DNA from: Lichenostomus cassidix
Taxonomy: Eukaryota > Chordata > Aves > Passeriformes > Meliphagidae
DNA: 64,000 bases
Assembly (NCBI GenBank): GCA_008360975.2
Contig: CM039183.1
Span: 11,931,762-11,995,761, forward strand
Direction: 5' to 3'
The first letter of the stretch is position 1. Every line of letters starts with the position of its first letter. A program made the position numbers and the translations under genes. Below, piece after piece: positions 47,479-61,100 of this stretch. The notes beneath the pieces were generated by a model, which worked only from the letters and a program-made list of their open reading frames with translations, was not told the origin of the DNA and did no database searches.

Positions 47479-50400
47479 TTCACATCAGAACCAGGGGCTA
47501 GGCTGAACTTGTGGAGAAGAGTTCAGAGCGTCCTCAGGAGATGCTGTACCCTGCCAGCCTGCAATAAGAACCATCTCAGGCCCATCTCCCCAGGAACTTG
47601 CATCCAAAACCAACCAACCCCCCAGACACCCAACCAAGCAGGAGTGTGAGGTTTGGCAAGGAGGGTTGGTCTGACAGAGCAGAGGTTTGCTGTCTATTCT
47701 GCAACACACAGGTGGAATTAGCTACACTTCTTACCCAAAATCAGATAAAAGGTCTGGTCTCGCATGGGAATACATCTCCCATGCCTCCACATCTTCAGCC
47801 AAGCTCAGAGTCATCTCTGTCCCTTGCCTGCATTCTCCTTGGCTACGTGGTGCTCAACCAAACTTCTGCACTGGCTGTGGAGTAAGAAAGGAATCTATTA
47901 AAAAAGTGGCTGTGAGCGAGTGATAATTCAACATCACAGCACACGCTGTTGGGATCTTCCAGCCTCCTGGCTTGGCATATCAACATTATTGTATTTCAGT
48001 GGCCAGACCTTCTCAGGGGGTGGCCACTGGGGCTGCTGTCAGTGGTGTTCCTGGGATTTACATCAGCTGCCACTGGACTGTCACCCCGTGCGCAGAGAAC
48101 AAGCCGTGCTATTGAGGCCAGGCTGGGGAGGGCAGCAGGTCCTGCCCGCAGCCTGGTACATCTCGACACAGTGACAAGGGGAGAATAAGTGTCTGTTTCA
48201 TGAGGGCTCGTGTGGTGGGAGAAGAGGAAAAAATATGCTAATGGAGAAATATTTCAGCTAATTATGATAAGACAGCTTCTGCAAGGAGACCTGAAATAGG
48301 CACAAACACTTCTTGGCACTCATGAGAACTTGGAGGCTCTTTTGGGTTTTCCTTTGGGTCAGGGCAGGGCTCCCCTCTTCAAGCAGGACCTGGGCTGGGA
48401 AGACCCATGCTGTCCATGATGCCTCCAGGCAAAGCCATAGAGGTTTGGGATCCATATCTCCCTCAGTCCATCTCAGACCATCAACTCATTAAACTCACTA
48501 AGGACCTTCTCCCAACCAAAGCACTTGGGCGCAGGAATGCAGGGGCTGAACAGCACTGATGTCCCAAGCCCTGTGAGTCCCCATTTCCCTGGCTACATCC
48601 ACGGTGGAGCATGCAGCCAGGCACCCTTCTCACCCCCCTGCCTTGCCATGAGGATCCTGGGGCACCAGGGCTGTTCTCTCATGCCTGCTGGCTGTGAGAG
48701 ACACAGGCTGGGCTCTCTCGAGCTCTCTTAGCAAAGCACTGAGTACTTCAGAGTTCACTGGGGCCGGGACTGGCCAAGCACCCAAGGCATGAGGAGCTGG
48801 GCTCCCTCTTCCATCTCCAGCCAAATGAACAAGTGAGTGTCTGCTTCAGCATGGAACTATAAGGAGGACAGACCCATGGGGAAATGCACAGTGTGGGGTG
48901 AAACCTCAGGCAGACAGAGCTGAGATGTGAGCCTGGGTGTCCTCTGCCTCCATGGCACAGACATGCTATGGGTATGGCTCCCTCTGCTCCTTCTCCAGCT
49001 GTGTTTGGGGTCTGTAGACAGATGTGTGAAACCCTTGCTTGCCCTCTGTTCACCAACCCCCACATGGCTGGAAGCTGACTCATTCCACAGCATTCCTTCC
49101 AGCACCCACAGTCACTGTTGGTCTATTCTTGGGTACTTCCCCCACTTTTTAAGACATCAAGTGTTTATCTCCTATCATGGTGTTTACCTCTGATTCTTGC
49201 ACTTATGCTGTTGATCCAGGCCACTGGGATAACATATTATCAGTGTAATTTGATTTCACCTTCATAATGAAGACATTCTCCTTAAATACTAGTTCTCCTA
49301 GCTCCTGCCCAGAGGCAGTATCCAGCCTAAATCCAGAGATCTGTGTACCCTGTTGTTAAAGCAACCAAAGTGCTGACAATTTTCCATGGTCGTCTTCACT
49401 ACTAGAAAGTTTTTTTTGGGTTCAGTTTGAAAATCGCTTGCTCCAGCTCAAGTTTTTTCAGTTCCTAGTTATTTTTGCATCCACAAGTCTTTGGCTGTTG
49501 GTGAAGAAGCTGTTGTTTAGCCCTGGAACGGCTCCAAATCTTTCCACTGGGTGTATTAGTTATCCTGAACTCATAACCATAGCTGGAGTATTTTTAGCTC
49601 TGCACAGCAGTCATCAAACAAACGCTGCCACAAGGTCTGCAGGACTCCCTGAGGTTCCCCACAGCCCAGCTCCTTCTTCTGCTCCAGGCTCAGTTGTGCA
49701 GAGGTGACCATGAAATCCCACCTGGGGAGCCAACCAGGACTGTGACCAAGTGCTTTGTGCCATCCCCACGAGATCCACATCCAGGCTGTGGCTGAGCACA
49801 TGGACAGGCACAGCTCGTGCTTTCTTACTGGGGAGCGGTGAGCTCTGCCTGGCCTTGGTGGTGCATTTCCATCCTGAGCCCTTGTGGAGCTGCTTGCCCC
49901 TGCCACTCCCACCATGGAATACTTACTGCTGCAGAAATACACCAAAAAGCTGGGAAGAGCAAGAGCAGAGCAGTTCTTTGCTCCAGACTCGGCTGCTGCC
50001 TGCTCTGTGGACATGATGCTGCATTGTCTCCTAGCCAGGCTGATCCTCCAAGCAGCACCACATCCACACTTGATCCCTTTGAAGACTCTGGAAGCAGCCT
50101 CCCCTTTTTCATAAAAGAAGGAATCAGTCTGTCTGGCCTCCCCTTAGCTCCCTGGCAGTTCCTCCCAGCCTGCATGCCTTGCCAAGCCCTTGCTGGTCTG
50201 GGTTTAATAAGCAGCGGCTCTGCTCCAGGGATGGAAATTAGAGGTGGATGCTGCAGCAGAGTGAAGTACAGGGACAAGAGCTTCTGGATCCCTCCTCGCC
50301 CATGTTTCTGCAATGGCACAGCCAAAGCTTGGCTAAGAAAATGCACCATGCCACAGCTGGATTTGCATCTGGAGCAAGGTGTACCTCCTGCTCGGCCTCC

Positions 50401-51340
50401 CTGTTTTTCCACCTAACTCCACATGGGATTGGAAAATACCACTGGAATATGAAATATGAACCAGGACCTGCAGGATGACCCCACGTCAGTGGGCTAGCAG
50501 CCAGAGCCCAGTGGGACAGCCCAGTTCCCAGCAGACACTACATTCCTGTGTCTCAGCAGCTGGGCTTTGCCCTGGGTGTTTGTAAAATAACACTTTTCCG
50601 GGAGCACTCCTGGTGTTCATGCCTTAGATCTCTGTTCTGCTGTTCCCCTGTCCTGACAGCTCTGCTCTGTGAGGTGCCCCAAATGCTGGCAGGAGGAGTG
50701 CAAGTCAGGCAGTCACCAGAAGCAAAAAGTTCAATGAGTTCATCTTTGGGTCCACTGACGGTCAAACTATTATTAGAGAAGTAGATTGGTAAGGAGCTTG
50801 GAGTTAAATCAGCTGATAAAGGGTTTGAGAAGGGAACCTCTTTCTTTCCTCCCCAGCTACTTCTCATGTTGCCCACTGGCCTCATTGTGGTATCCTTCCT
50901 TCTGCCCTCGTGGCCTTAACTGAGCTCCCATTCAGACAGAAGCCCATCTGAAACTGGTGGAATATTGCTCTGGGCCATCTCTAGGCATGATGACCAATGT
51001 GCTTTGTAATGGGGTGAGGTCAAATATCCATGTGCTTCATCGGTTCCTCCATCCCTCACTGGAGATGTTTTAAACAGAACTTAAACCTGTTCGGTGGGAG
51101 AATTTATTTAAATGGCTTCATCTCCACCGAGGGAGGGTTGTGAAGCTACACCACCCCCTGTGGCTCAGCCAGCAGTGAAAGACTGTTAAAACCCTCCAAT
51201 TTCAGACCCCCAAATGTATCTTCTGTGGATAAGGCTTGACACCAAAGAGATCTGCCAACCAGTAACTTCATGCAAGCAGCTTCTGCTCTCTCCATGGCAC
51301 TCTGGGAGCCATGAAATCAGGGGCCCCTGATTATTCACTC

Positions 51341-51369
51341 TGTGTGTGTGTGTGTGTGTGTATGTGTGT
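51341..51369 (+). repeat. (TG)n dinucleotide repeat
   Basis: Ten TG units, then TATGTGTGT. Simple microsatellite with one interruption. Confidence 0.95.
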
Positions 51370-54300
51370 TTCTTTCTTGTTGGCACTTGGAAAATATTTT
51401 GCATTCTCCTGTTAATTCTTTCTCAGAACTTTGCATTGTTTTAGCTGAGAACGATTCTTGGCAGGAGGAAAGCAGGAGCAGGTGAGTGATTGGCATAGGA
51501 TGTGCTGGACAGGCTCAGACCCATTTAGGATGGCTTGAGGTACCAGGGACATGCACCTCAAGTTAACATTCCCTCTGCCATGATGACAGGGAGTGGGATG
51601 CACTCTTGTCCTGTCTGCTGCTGGTCTCCATCCAGCACATGCCATGGTCCTCCAAGCCTCATGAAAAACTTGGGTTGTTTTGGGGATTTCCATGCACAGG
51701 TGACTTCGAGCTCTCTGTAGCCTCAGTATCAGCCTAAGGTTACTCAGAAGGGGCAGCTGGTGGACTGAGTGTGGCTGGATGTGTCCAGATGTGAGCTGTG
51801 ATGCTGCAGTGGAAAACTGTATCCCTGTGCCAGAGCAGGCTTGTAACAGGAAAAGCCAGCCTGAGGGCAAAGCGGGAACATGAGCTAATTTGGGAACACA
51901 ATGGTTATGCTAATCAAAACACCTTCCAGAGGAGAAGGGAAGGAAATTACCTAATCCTCCACTATGTAGTGTGGTATCCCTGTGCCCAGGCTGAAGGACC
52001 GGGGCTATGTACAGCTTGGAAGAAAGGACATTTCCATCTGGGCAAGGAAAAAATTCCTGGGACCTCTTCCCTCCAGACCCTGTCCATCCACATTGGATGG
52101 AGGAAAGTCCTCTTCCCAACGCCAAGCTGGCTTTAGGTCCAGAAAAATTCGTGCTTCTCTGGGAAGTTTGGCTGGCTACAAACTTACGTGACTCAGGAGC
52201 TTAACAAGAAACTTCACCAGAACTTAGAAAATCAGCTGAGAAGGGTTGAAGCAGTTCAGGGACGTGCAGCTTGTCTTGCTCCACTGCCAGCAGACTGGGA
52301 TGGGGCAATCACTGGCTCTGTCAAGGGAACTCTTCCCACTTCTCGTGGATGATCTTAGCAGGGTTCATGCTCATTGCCTGACTCAACATCTGGAAACTGT
52401 AATCCAACTGAAAACAGCCCAGGAAGGCTCTCCTAACAGCCAGGAACAAGCAGAGCTCCCAGCTTTGAGAAATCGCAGGGCATGGCCCCAGATGGAGAAT
52501 TTAAGGTATTTTGGGGATACTAGTGCTACAGAGCATGGGTAGAGGACAACAGAGCACTTTCAGCATTAAATAAAAAGCTACAAAGTGCCTCTGGCTTAGA
52601 AGAAACACACCTCAGCTGAGGGCAGACTTCCCTGGTTGAGGCTCTCCCATGTTCCCAAGGCTCCTCTGCCTATTGCCCCACACCTCCAATGTGAAAGCCA
52701 TGCACTGTCTGTCATCCCCTGCCTGAATCCAGGAGCCAACAGGGAGAAAGGGTGAGCTGTGTCCAGAGTTAGAAGTTTGGATGCACCTGGAGGGACTGCA
52801 AAATACAGGCACAAGAGCCATGAAGGGAAAGCAAAGAGCTGAAGGAGTTTTCTCTGTTCCATTAAAAAATACATTCATTCCATAAGTGGCATATTTTTCT
52901 TGAGGAGAAAAATCCCTGCTTTGAATATGGAATTTTCTTCTCCCTTCATCACTCCAAATTTTATGTGGCTTTCTGTGGAAAAAAAACTTGCAATTTTTTT
53001 ACTTTTGTCCTGTTTGAATGTTTCTCCAGCCCACAGACACCAAAGGGACACTCATGGAGGGTGGCACTGATCTGTGAAACAGCAGTGGAGGGGAGATGGG
53101 AAGTCATCCCTCTGGTCAGATGGGGAGGACAGAAACCTTTGCTCTCTGAGCTCAACACCACCTGAGCTTCCATAATTCCAACCCCACTGTTCATTCCTCT
53201 GCTCCTGTGCACCAGCAAATAGCAGCCAAACCCTCCACTTGCATTTTGTTGAACCCCTTTATTTCCATGTCACTTCAAGCCCTCTCCCCTTCACATGAAT
53301 CTTAGAGTGAATTTCTCTTGCTGGGCATCAAACACACACCCACTGTTGCAATGAGGACTTTGCAAAGGCCAACAGCACCTCTCTGTCTCTGCAGAAAAGA
53401 AACCCTTACTTTAAATGTCCTGGAATCTGCCACATCAGCATTGAAATATATCTCTAAACCTAACATGGATGGTTATTTACCCAGAGAAGCAGGAGAAAAA
53501 GAAGAGAAGAAAAAAAGGAAAGAAACAAAAAGAGAAAAATTTTTAAATTGTATTTTTTAAGCAGTTTTCCTTCCAAAATATATAGCTGGAAACCTTGAGC
53601 TTGGGGTTAAATCTGTGTGTGAGGTGGCACTGAATAATGCCAAGGTAAATCCTAGCTCTGAATTAGCCTCCTCAGAGCAGAGCCGTGTACCTGCACATTG
53701 CTGTCCAAGAACATGCTGTGCTCTCTGGCTGCACACACCACTTTGTACTCAGAATCCTGTCTCTTAGCAGAAAATGGATTTTTATATTAGCAAATTAAAA
53801 AAAAACCTCAAAAAACCCCTCCAAGTACATATACAATTACACCAAGGTGCCAGGCTTTCATTTTGGCCAGGTGAAGGGCTTGGACCTGTTGCTGAATGTG
53901 GGTCAAAGCAAGCCCCAAAACTCACTGCAGCAGTGATGTTGGAGTATCAAAACTGTGTTTGGGACTCAGGGAAAGTCTCTGGGCATGCAGGGGGAAGCTG
54001 GAACTTGTGGGAGGAATTCAAGTCCAGTTTCAGGTTTGCCAGAAGTATCTCTGTTGTGCCCTCACTGTGGTACAGCAGTCGAATTGACACTCCAGGGTGG
54101 TTGCTTGTGCCAGCCCTGTGCTTGGCTCACCTGCTCCTCACATTTTCAATTCCCTGGATATTCCTGCACCACCTCACACACCAGGGACTCCAGCCTGGCC
54201 TGACACCTCGGTGCTATCACCTTGTTTTTCAGGAGTGCAGAAACAAAGCCTGCCCTGGAGGGGAAGGCACATCCCTGGCCACTCACAGATGGTCTCTGCT

Positions 54301-55904
54301 CTCCCAGCATGGCCCTGAGCAGTGGAAAAACCTTCAGCTCCTATTAAAAGAGGACTTTTGGCCAGCAGTCGCCTTGGCAAGGGGCAGTGCTATTTGGTAT
54401 TTGACAAGGGCCTTAAAAGTAAAACTGGAGCAAAGGAGATTGAATGGGAAAGCTGGGAATCAGGTCACCATGACTCTGGTCAGTTTGAAGTGCTCTGACA
54501 CAGCAGAGCTGTCCCCTGGACAATGGCCTTTGGCGTGCTCATTCCTCCCTGGAGCTGAGCATGGATTCCTCCCAGCCAGCAGAAGTGCTTCCCATTGCCA
54601 CTGCCAGGGACAGTGACTCTTGGAAATCTCTTCATATGGCCTAATTAACCTCTGGGAATGGCTTATGAAGAATAACATGTTGTAAAATCTAAATATTTAA
54701 GTGTGACATAAGTGCCAAGATTATCTTTAAAAGCCCTCACAGTGAATCCTTTCAAATAACACATTTTGGGGTCTTTCTGTCACAGCAGCACATGCTTAAA
54801 ACTCAGCAGAGGGCAGGGAGTTACACTTCTCAGACTTCTTCTCAGCTGTCCTGCTTAGACACACATATATATATTTACACTGCTAGCTGTACTTTGACTC
54901 TGTGTACTCGAGAGAAATACAATGTAGAGCTTTTCTGCACTGCTGCCTCCACTCCTATTTGTATTTTAAAGACCTATCTTGACTCCTGGATGAGATGCAA
55001 TCTCCTTAAAGTGTTGCGTTTCCATCAATCCCTAAAAAAAGCAAGAACAGGTACTTGTCAACCTGCCCCAGTTCAAGTGGAAAAGCAAGTCACATTCTTG
55101 TTTGCAAGTCTGTAGGTATTACTGAGGGCACTCTTGTGAACATCAAAGCCTTGTTCAACCATCAGCACTTGTTCCTGGGTGGAAGGTTGGTGTCTCCAGT
55201 CACATCTCTCCATTGTCTTATGGAGCTCCAAGGAGGAGGATCCACAGGTGACACAGTGGCTCAGAGCTGTTCCTCCTGCAGCCTCTGCTCTCCAAGCTAC
55301 CCCCTCACTCTGGGTTCCTCTATTTATAAATGTCAGGTCATGTTGTTCTTCAGAAGGTGCTAAGCACTTACAGCCAGGGCTAGAAAATTTTCCTCATTTA
55401 ACAACAGCCAATCAGAACACTTGATTTACCTGCTTATTTATTGAGTGTATTGATGAAGTTTCCTTCATTAATTTAGCTAGCTGAATGTTCTGTCCTCCTC
55501 ATGTGACCAAACAAATAAACTCAGAGCAAACATCTCTTCCAGGGAGCCCATGGCTTTGTGAAAAGCTGTCTGAGGCTCAAAAAGAAAGAAAACATATTAA
55601 TAATGCTGCCTGCTGCTCCTGAACCTTCTCTAACTGCACCAAATCATTTGCAAGAGGCAAGTTCACAGTGGATCTTGTGAAGTTTTAAGGTTTCCACGGG
55701 GCCAGCTGGAGAAGGGGACACCCAGGGACGTGCACAGCCAATTTTCAGGGAGCGACACCGCTCCTGTACCAGCAGCTGCCGGGAACAAAAAGTTTTTGCA
55801 ATCAGCCAGCGGGAGTTAAAGAAGAAAGCAGCCTGGCAGTAAATATACTTAGCAAATTCAAACAGTGAAAGAGTTCCAGGAAACTGAGATAACCCTGCAG
55901 GCAC

Positions 55905-55950
55905 AAAGATCCTGATCCAAAGCCCACGGAAGTCGGTGGAAAAGAAAATC
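55905..55950. repeat. Possible ancient amniote interspersed repeat fragment
   Basis: GATCCTGATCCAAAGCCCAC followed by GGAAGTCGGTGGAAA resembles a word set (ATCCAAAGCCCATTGAAGTCAATGG) frequent in turtle, crocodile and other amniote genomes. The match is from memory and short. Confidence 0.4.
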
Positions 55951-57182
55951 CTGTTAGCTTTTAGATGAAGCCCAAGGAAAGTCAAACAAGAGGTCTGGTC
56001 CCAATGGGTCTGTAATTCTTCCCAGTTAAACAGCCACCCAAATCTCACACACCTTCCCTTGCAGCTTGGCCCCCACAGTGGGATTTTGTACCTATACATA
56101 CATTTTTTACTCAGAAACTGCCCCTGGGTGCTGCTCCCCTGGCAGCTCTCTGGTGTCTGTGACTTTGGCACAACACTGAGCATTTGGTGTTTCTCCTTCC
56201 TGCAGTAACAAGGGTATTTAAAGATTTCCAAAAGCAGGGAAAAATCCCTGAGCAACCCCAAAAGCAGCACATTTCCATATAGCCAGCCAATGCTCAAAAC
56301 CAGGGTATGGGATCCATGGGTCACCAGCATCCCACAGCATGGAGAGGACACATGGCAGGAGCAGCCAGACAGTTGCCAAGTTGAAGAAGGCACACTTTGC
56401 ACCCTGGCTTAAGTAGGATCCTTGTTTTGGCTGCTCAGCAGCCAGTGGACCTGGCTGAGCACTTGACTTTGAAAATAAAATGTGGGGTTTTTACTTCACT
56501 CCTTTTAACTGCAATTGCCTGGAATAAAAATTAGCAGTTACACAGTGCCTGCTCCAGAGACCACTGACATCAACAGCAAATTGTTCCTGCCTTCAGTGGG
56601 CTTTGAATCAGATCCTAAAAATGCAGCCCAGCCCATCCACATCTGCAATACCACAGGCAAAAATGAGTTCAAGCATCCTAGTAATCCAGAGAGGCGGGGG
56701 GGAAAAAACCCCCAAGGTGACATCTAGGAAAAGAAATGTGCCACAAGCCAGCAGCTGCCTTAGAGCTCTGAAGGGGCATCAGGAGGATGGGAGGGGATTG
56801 CTTGGCACTGCCGAGTTTAAAGGACAATTGCCCTCTTAATACCAACATTATCCAGCTCCAGCCTGGCCGCTCAGTTTCTCCATGCTGACAAGTTTTACTG
56901 TCCCTGGGCTGTCAGGGCAAAGCTAAGCAATGGTTTTCCAACAGAAAGACCCTTGTCAAAGAAGAAAGTGTCCTCCTGAGAACGATATGTTTATGTGAGA
57001 AAATACCGACATTTGCTTTTTAAGCGTTCCCTTCCTCCTCTGGATTTATAGCACTAAAATGAATTGGAGAAAAGATAAGACTTTGGGTTTTTTACTTACA
57101 ATCTTTATCAAAGAGCAGCTTTCATGACACTGGAAAGGAAGTCAAGTTGAGACTTTGGAAAACTTTTCCTGGAAACGACTCC

Positions 57183-57201
57183 TTTTTTTTTTTTTTTTTT
57201 T
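57183..57201 (+). repeat. T19 homopolymer
   Basis: Run of 19 T. Could be the reverse-strand tail of a decayed retroposon, but no body is recognisable. Confidence 0.9.
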
Positions 57202-58117
57202 AGTATGGTTTCTTAAGGCCATTAAAACCAAAGCAAGAGCTGCATCTGCTCAGCATTCCCCCTCTTTTAACACTTTAACCCACTGAGCCCTTTCAAACAG
57301 TCTTTTCCCCATCACAGTTCACTTCTCACCAAATCAGGAGGCAGCAGATCAGATCTTACTTACTCAGGTCAGGTCTGCTTTGCAGGAGATGGTGATTATG
57401 TGCATAAAGTGAAACTCCTCTGTGCCATCCTTTGCCTCCCAGCATCAAACCTCCTCTGAGACCCAGCCTGAAGGGCACAGTGCCCACACTTCCTTCTCAT
57501 CCAAGAGGGATATCTCTCCAGGAGAGGACAGGTAAGGAGCTGGTCAGAGAAGCTGTCAAAGACAGTTCTCCAACAGCCCACATGGATATCAGTAAGGCTG
57601 CTGTTTGTCTCCCAGCTCTGCAGTGGCTCAGACCACATGCCTGCCAGAACTTCTCTGAAGGTCAGGACCAAAGGCCCCCATCCCTGAAGGAGATTCCTGC
57701 AGCTGCTTCCCAGAAGAGCTAAACATGGCATCTCCTCCAGCTTTTTCCTCCTATTTTCTACCATAACCACCCCACAAGGCAGCTCATATTTACAGCTTTG
57801 ATGCTGCCTTGGTGGAATCCTGGGCTCACTCTTGCTTTTTGAGCACATTCCTGCCTGAAGACATAGATTTCCTGCTCCTTGCAGCATCTCAGGAAGCCAC
57901 ACCAGTAGGTTCCAAACAGCCTTGGGCCAGCCCACCTGCAGCTACATCTCTGCCTCTCTGGAAGCTGATGTGCTTCTGCTCATCCACCAGATCACTGGAG
58001 GAAGGCCTGGTCTGCTCTGTTTTCTTACAGTTATTTCCTCTTTCCCATAGCATCTTGAAATGTCAGGAGGTTTTTCTCCACACAAAATAATGCTTTTCCC
58101 CCATCCTTGGGCAGCTC

Positions 58118-58156
58118 CACCTAAGAGTTACACCTTAGCAGTTACACCTAAGAGTA
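58118..58156 (+). repeat. Short nested direct repeat
   Basis: CACCTAAGAGT occurs at 58118 and 58145, and AGTTACACCT at 58126 and 58140, an interleaved local duplication of about 27 bp period. Confidence 0.7.
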
Positions 58157-61100
58157 ACCCCTTTACAGAAGCCTTGTGGGTTAAATTCTGTGGTGTCTGT
58201 TCCAATTGTTATTAATAATATTGGATTATTATTGCCATTATTACATCTGTATGGAGATTCCCATTCCCTGGGGCTCTGCTGAAATCATGTGCTCACAGTT
58301 TCCTACTGGAAAAATCAAGACAGGGATGTAAAAGAGGTCTGAGGGAAACATCCATTCCTCCTCACCAATTAGCCTGGAGGAGTTGGCAATAAAAGACCAT
58401 TTATGGCTGCTCCGTGGTGCTGTGCTTTATTTGTGGTTCCAACATGTGGAAAGAGACTTTTGGTGGGCACAGAAGTATTTTGAAAGGCTGAGCTTACAGT
58501 CCATCAAGCAGGTATTGTTCAGACTTTAAAAAAAAAAAAAAGAGCAGCGGCCACCCAGAGTACACAAAAGGGAGTGTAATGTCCCACCAGAGATGTTTCT
58601 GCCTGGCTCTGTCTCCAAAGGAGTGTAACACACATCCACATGAGGAGAAACCATGGAAGAAGACCCCATATCATACACTTCCTGAAAGGCAGGAAAAGTT
58701 GAATCCAAAATGTTTATGTAAATCTTTTGGTAAGATGCTTGCACTAGGCAGAAAGATGCCTTGACAGCAGCTTCCCTCAGGGCAAGAGCTGCTTCTCCCC
58801 TCCCTGCCCAGGAGGGACTGACTGAGGCCAAACTGCAGCACGGAGCTTAAAAAAGGGCAGAGGAGAGGAAGAAGAGCTGCATTTTCGAGTACAGAGAATT
58901 AGTTGTCTGTGCACTTCACATTGCTGTGTTAAATTTTGACATTTAAGCTGCTGTCTGAAACCAATCCCATCCAGAGCTCCTGTTGCAGCTTCTCCTCATT
59001 CATGCCCAGCCTGAGCCCAGTTCTTCACACAGATACACCAGAAAACACTGCAGAGCATTGCTGCTCCTTTCTCTGATGAGGTCCTATATTAAAAATAAAT
59101 CCTGGGGAAAAGATGCACCCTCTGGGGTTGGCAAGGGTATTTACATGAATGCAGCACCTCAACAGCACAGCATAAAACCAACTGAATTCTTGTCAGCACT
59201 GCCAAAAGCCTTGACCGTCAGATGTGTAGCACTGTTGCTGATAATTCCCACCTGGCACATAAAGCAAAAGCCTTCACATAATCACACAGCCAGCCCAAAT
59301 CCTGGCCTCTGTCCATAGCCACCGACAGCTCAATTTGCCTTTCTGGAAAGAGGAAGCAGGAGCTGACACAAGAACTGCATCCCTGCTGGTAGCTCAGCCA
59401 TGTCTGCCTGCTGAGCTCACTCCCTTGCTCTGCCTCAAAGGAACATGCACAGCCAGAGTGGCCAAGAAAGCCAGGACCAGGTTCAGAGCAACCTGTGAGC
59501 AAGCAGGTAACCAAATCAGCAAGGCCATCCTGCAGAAGAGCTGTGGCACTCTGCCCAGGGACAGGAGCAAGGCAGGCTGGGGATGGGTGTCCTTAGCTAG
59601 GAAGAAGAGAGGTCTGGGATAAGGGGAAGCTTCCCCAGAAGCACAGAAAAAAATATGATCAGGACATAGTCTAGTCAGCAATGCAGTGTTTAGCCAGTGA
59701 AAAGCACAGGAGTGTTGCTGCCCAAATAGGCATAAGCAGCTGGGAGTATTGCCATGCTTTAATAGGAATTGCAGGTTACACTTGATAAACTCAAAAGGAA
59801 ACAGACGCACTCCCACTGAGAATCAGTCAGCCTCAAGAGAAGCCACTGCTGAGAAAAGCCTGTCCTGTACCTCACCACAACCTGTGCAGAGTGGGGCCAC
59901 ATCCCTGAGGTGTGAAAGCCTGAAACTCCCCTTCTCAAAGCACAAAAATCTGTCTGAAGGGCAGCCACCTTGCAGGAAAAGGGACCTTTACTGTGACGGC
60001 TCCACCCCACTCACCCCAAATTCTCCCTCAGGGGCAAACACTGCTTCCCACTGGTGTTCAGAGTGGCAGTCATTCCTGCCAGCTGGCAATAGGGATGGCC
60101 AAGCCCTGGCACTGCCTTTGCTGGAAAAAAAAAACATCTGAAAGAAAAGAGTGCTGGTAAAAGCCTTGCCCCAGGAGAGGAGTGAGTAAAGAGCTCTTCC
60201 ATCGTGCCCTGCTCTTGGCCCATACTGGACCTCCAGGTGGCTGCCAGCAAACCCACAGCCCAAATCATCCCCATGATGGGAAATTCTCAAGGTCACAGAT
60301 GCAAACAAATATTTGATGAGTTGATACAATGCAGCCTTGACCAGTGCATGTCCAGCATCGGGGAGGACCCCCCTGTGCCATGGCTGTGTGTGAATGCCCT
60401 CCAGCAAACCACCCACACTGTGTTTGAGCTGCCCTGCTGTGTGCACACCGCTTGCTTTGTTAATGTTTAGACTTTCCCCAGAAGGCCTGTCTGGGCTCAG
60501 CCAGCAGGAACCAGCAACACGAATTAGCAGGAGACAAAGTGTCCACAAATATAGTGCTATTATCTCTCTTGTCTGGAGGTGCAGGAGCCACGTTCCTCCT
60601 GGGCTTCTCTAAGTGACCTTTCCCTCCACACTCACCTTCTGCTGGGATCATCTGGCCTGTAATTCACCCACTTTGGCCACCAGAATCCCACCTGGCCACC
60701 TACCTTCCAAGCCTGACCAGCCACAGCCCAGCTCCTTATACCATCTGAAGGGCACTGAGGGGAAAAACACAACTTCTGATCAGTGCTCTGGCAGCTGGGG
60801 GGAAACTCAGGACCCACCCTTTGGGGTGAAATCCCTGGTCCCTGTGGCAGCAAAACCTGAGGTCACTGATGGGATGACAGCCCTGCTTGGATGAATCTGC
60901 ATTGCTGATGCACCTGTGACTTGTGGAAGGCTAGGAGAGGGAGTTTTTAGTGCTGCTTTATCCCCTGTTCCTTGTAAATTTTCATAGGGAAAAATAAGCC
61001 TCCAGCCAAATTTACTGTCCTGTCACAGTGTGGAGAGAATGAGAGCCACCAGCTTCTTCCAGCTCCCCATCCAGCACCTCAGCTCATCTCATCCAACCAC

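Noticed and set aside
46664..47506. Cys-containing frame with CKRCGC-like words, considered as a zinc-ribbon protein
   Set aside because: Single short motif in an otherwise biased translation, overlapping a CR1-like scrap; no conserved domain length.
53774..54616. 280-residue + strand open frame
   Set aside because: No recognisable domain, no splice or promoter context, composition like translated non-coding DNA.
55644..56402. 252-residue - strand open frame
   Set aside because: No recognisable protein; part overlaps a probable old repeat word. A long frame alone is not evidence at this GC content.
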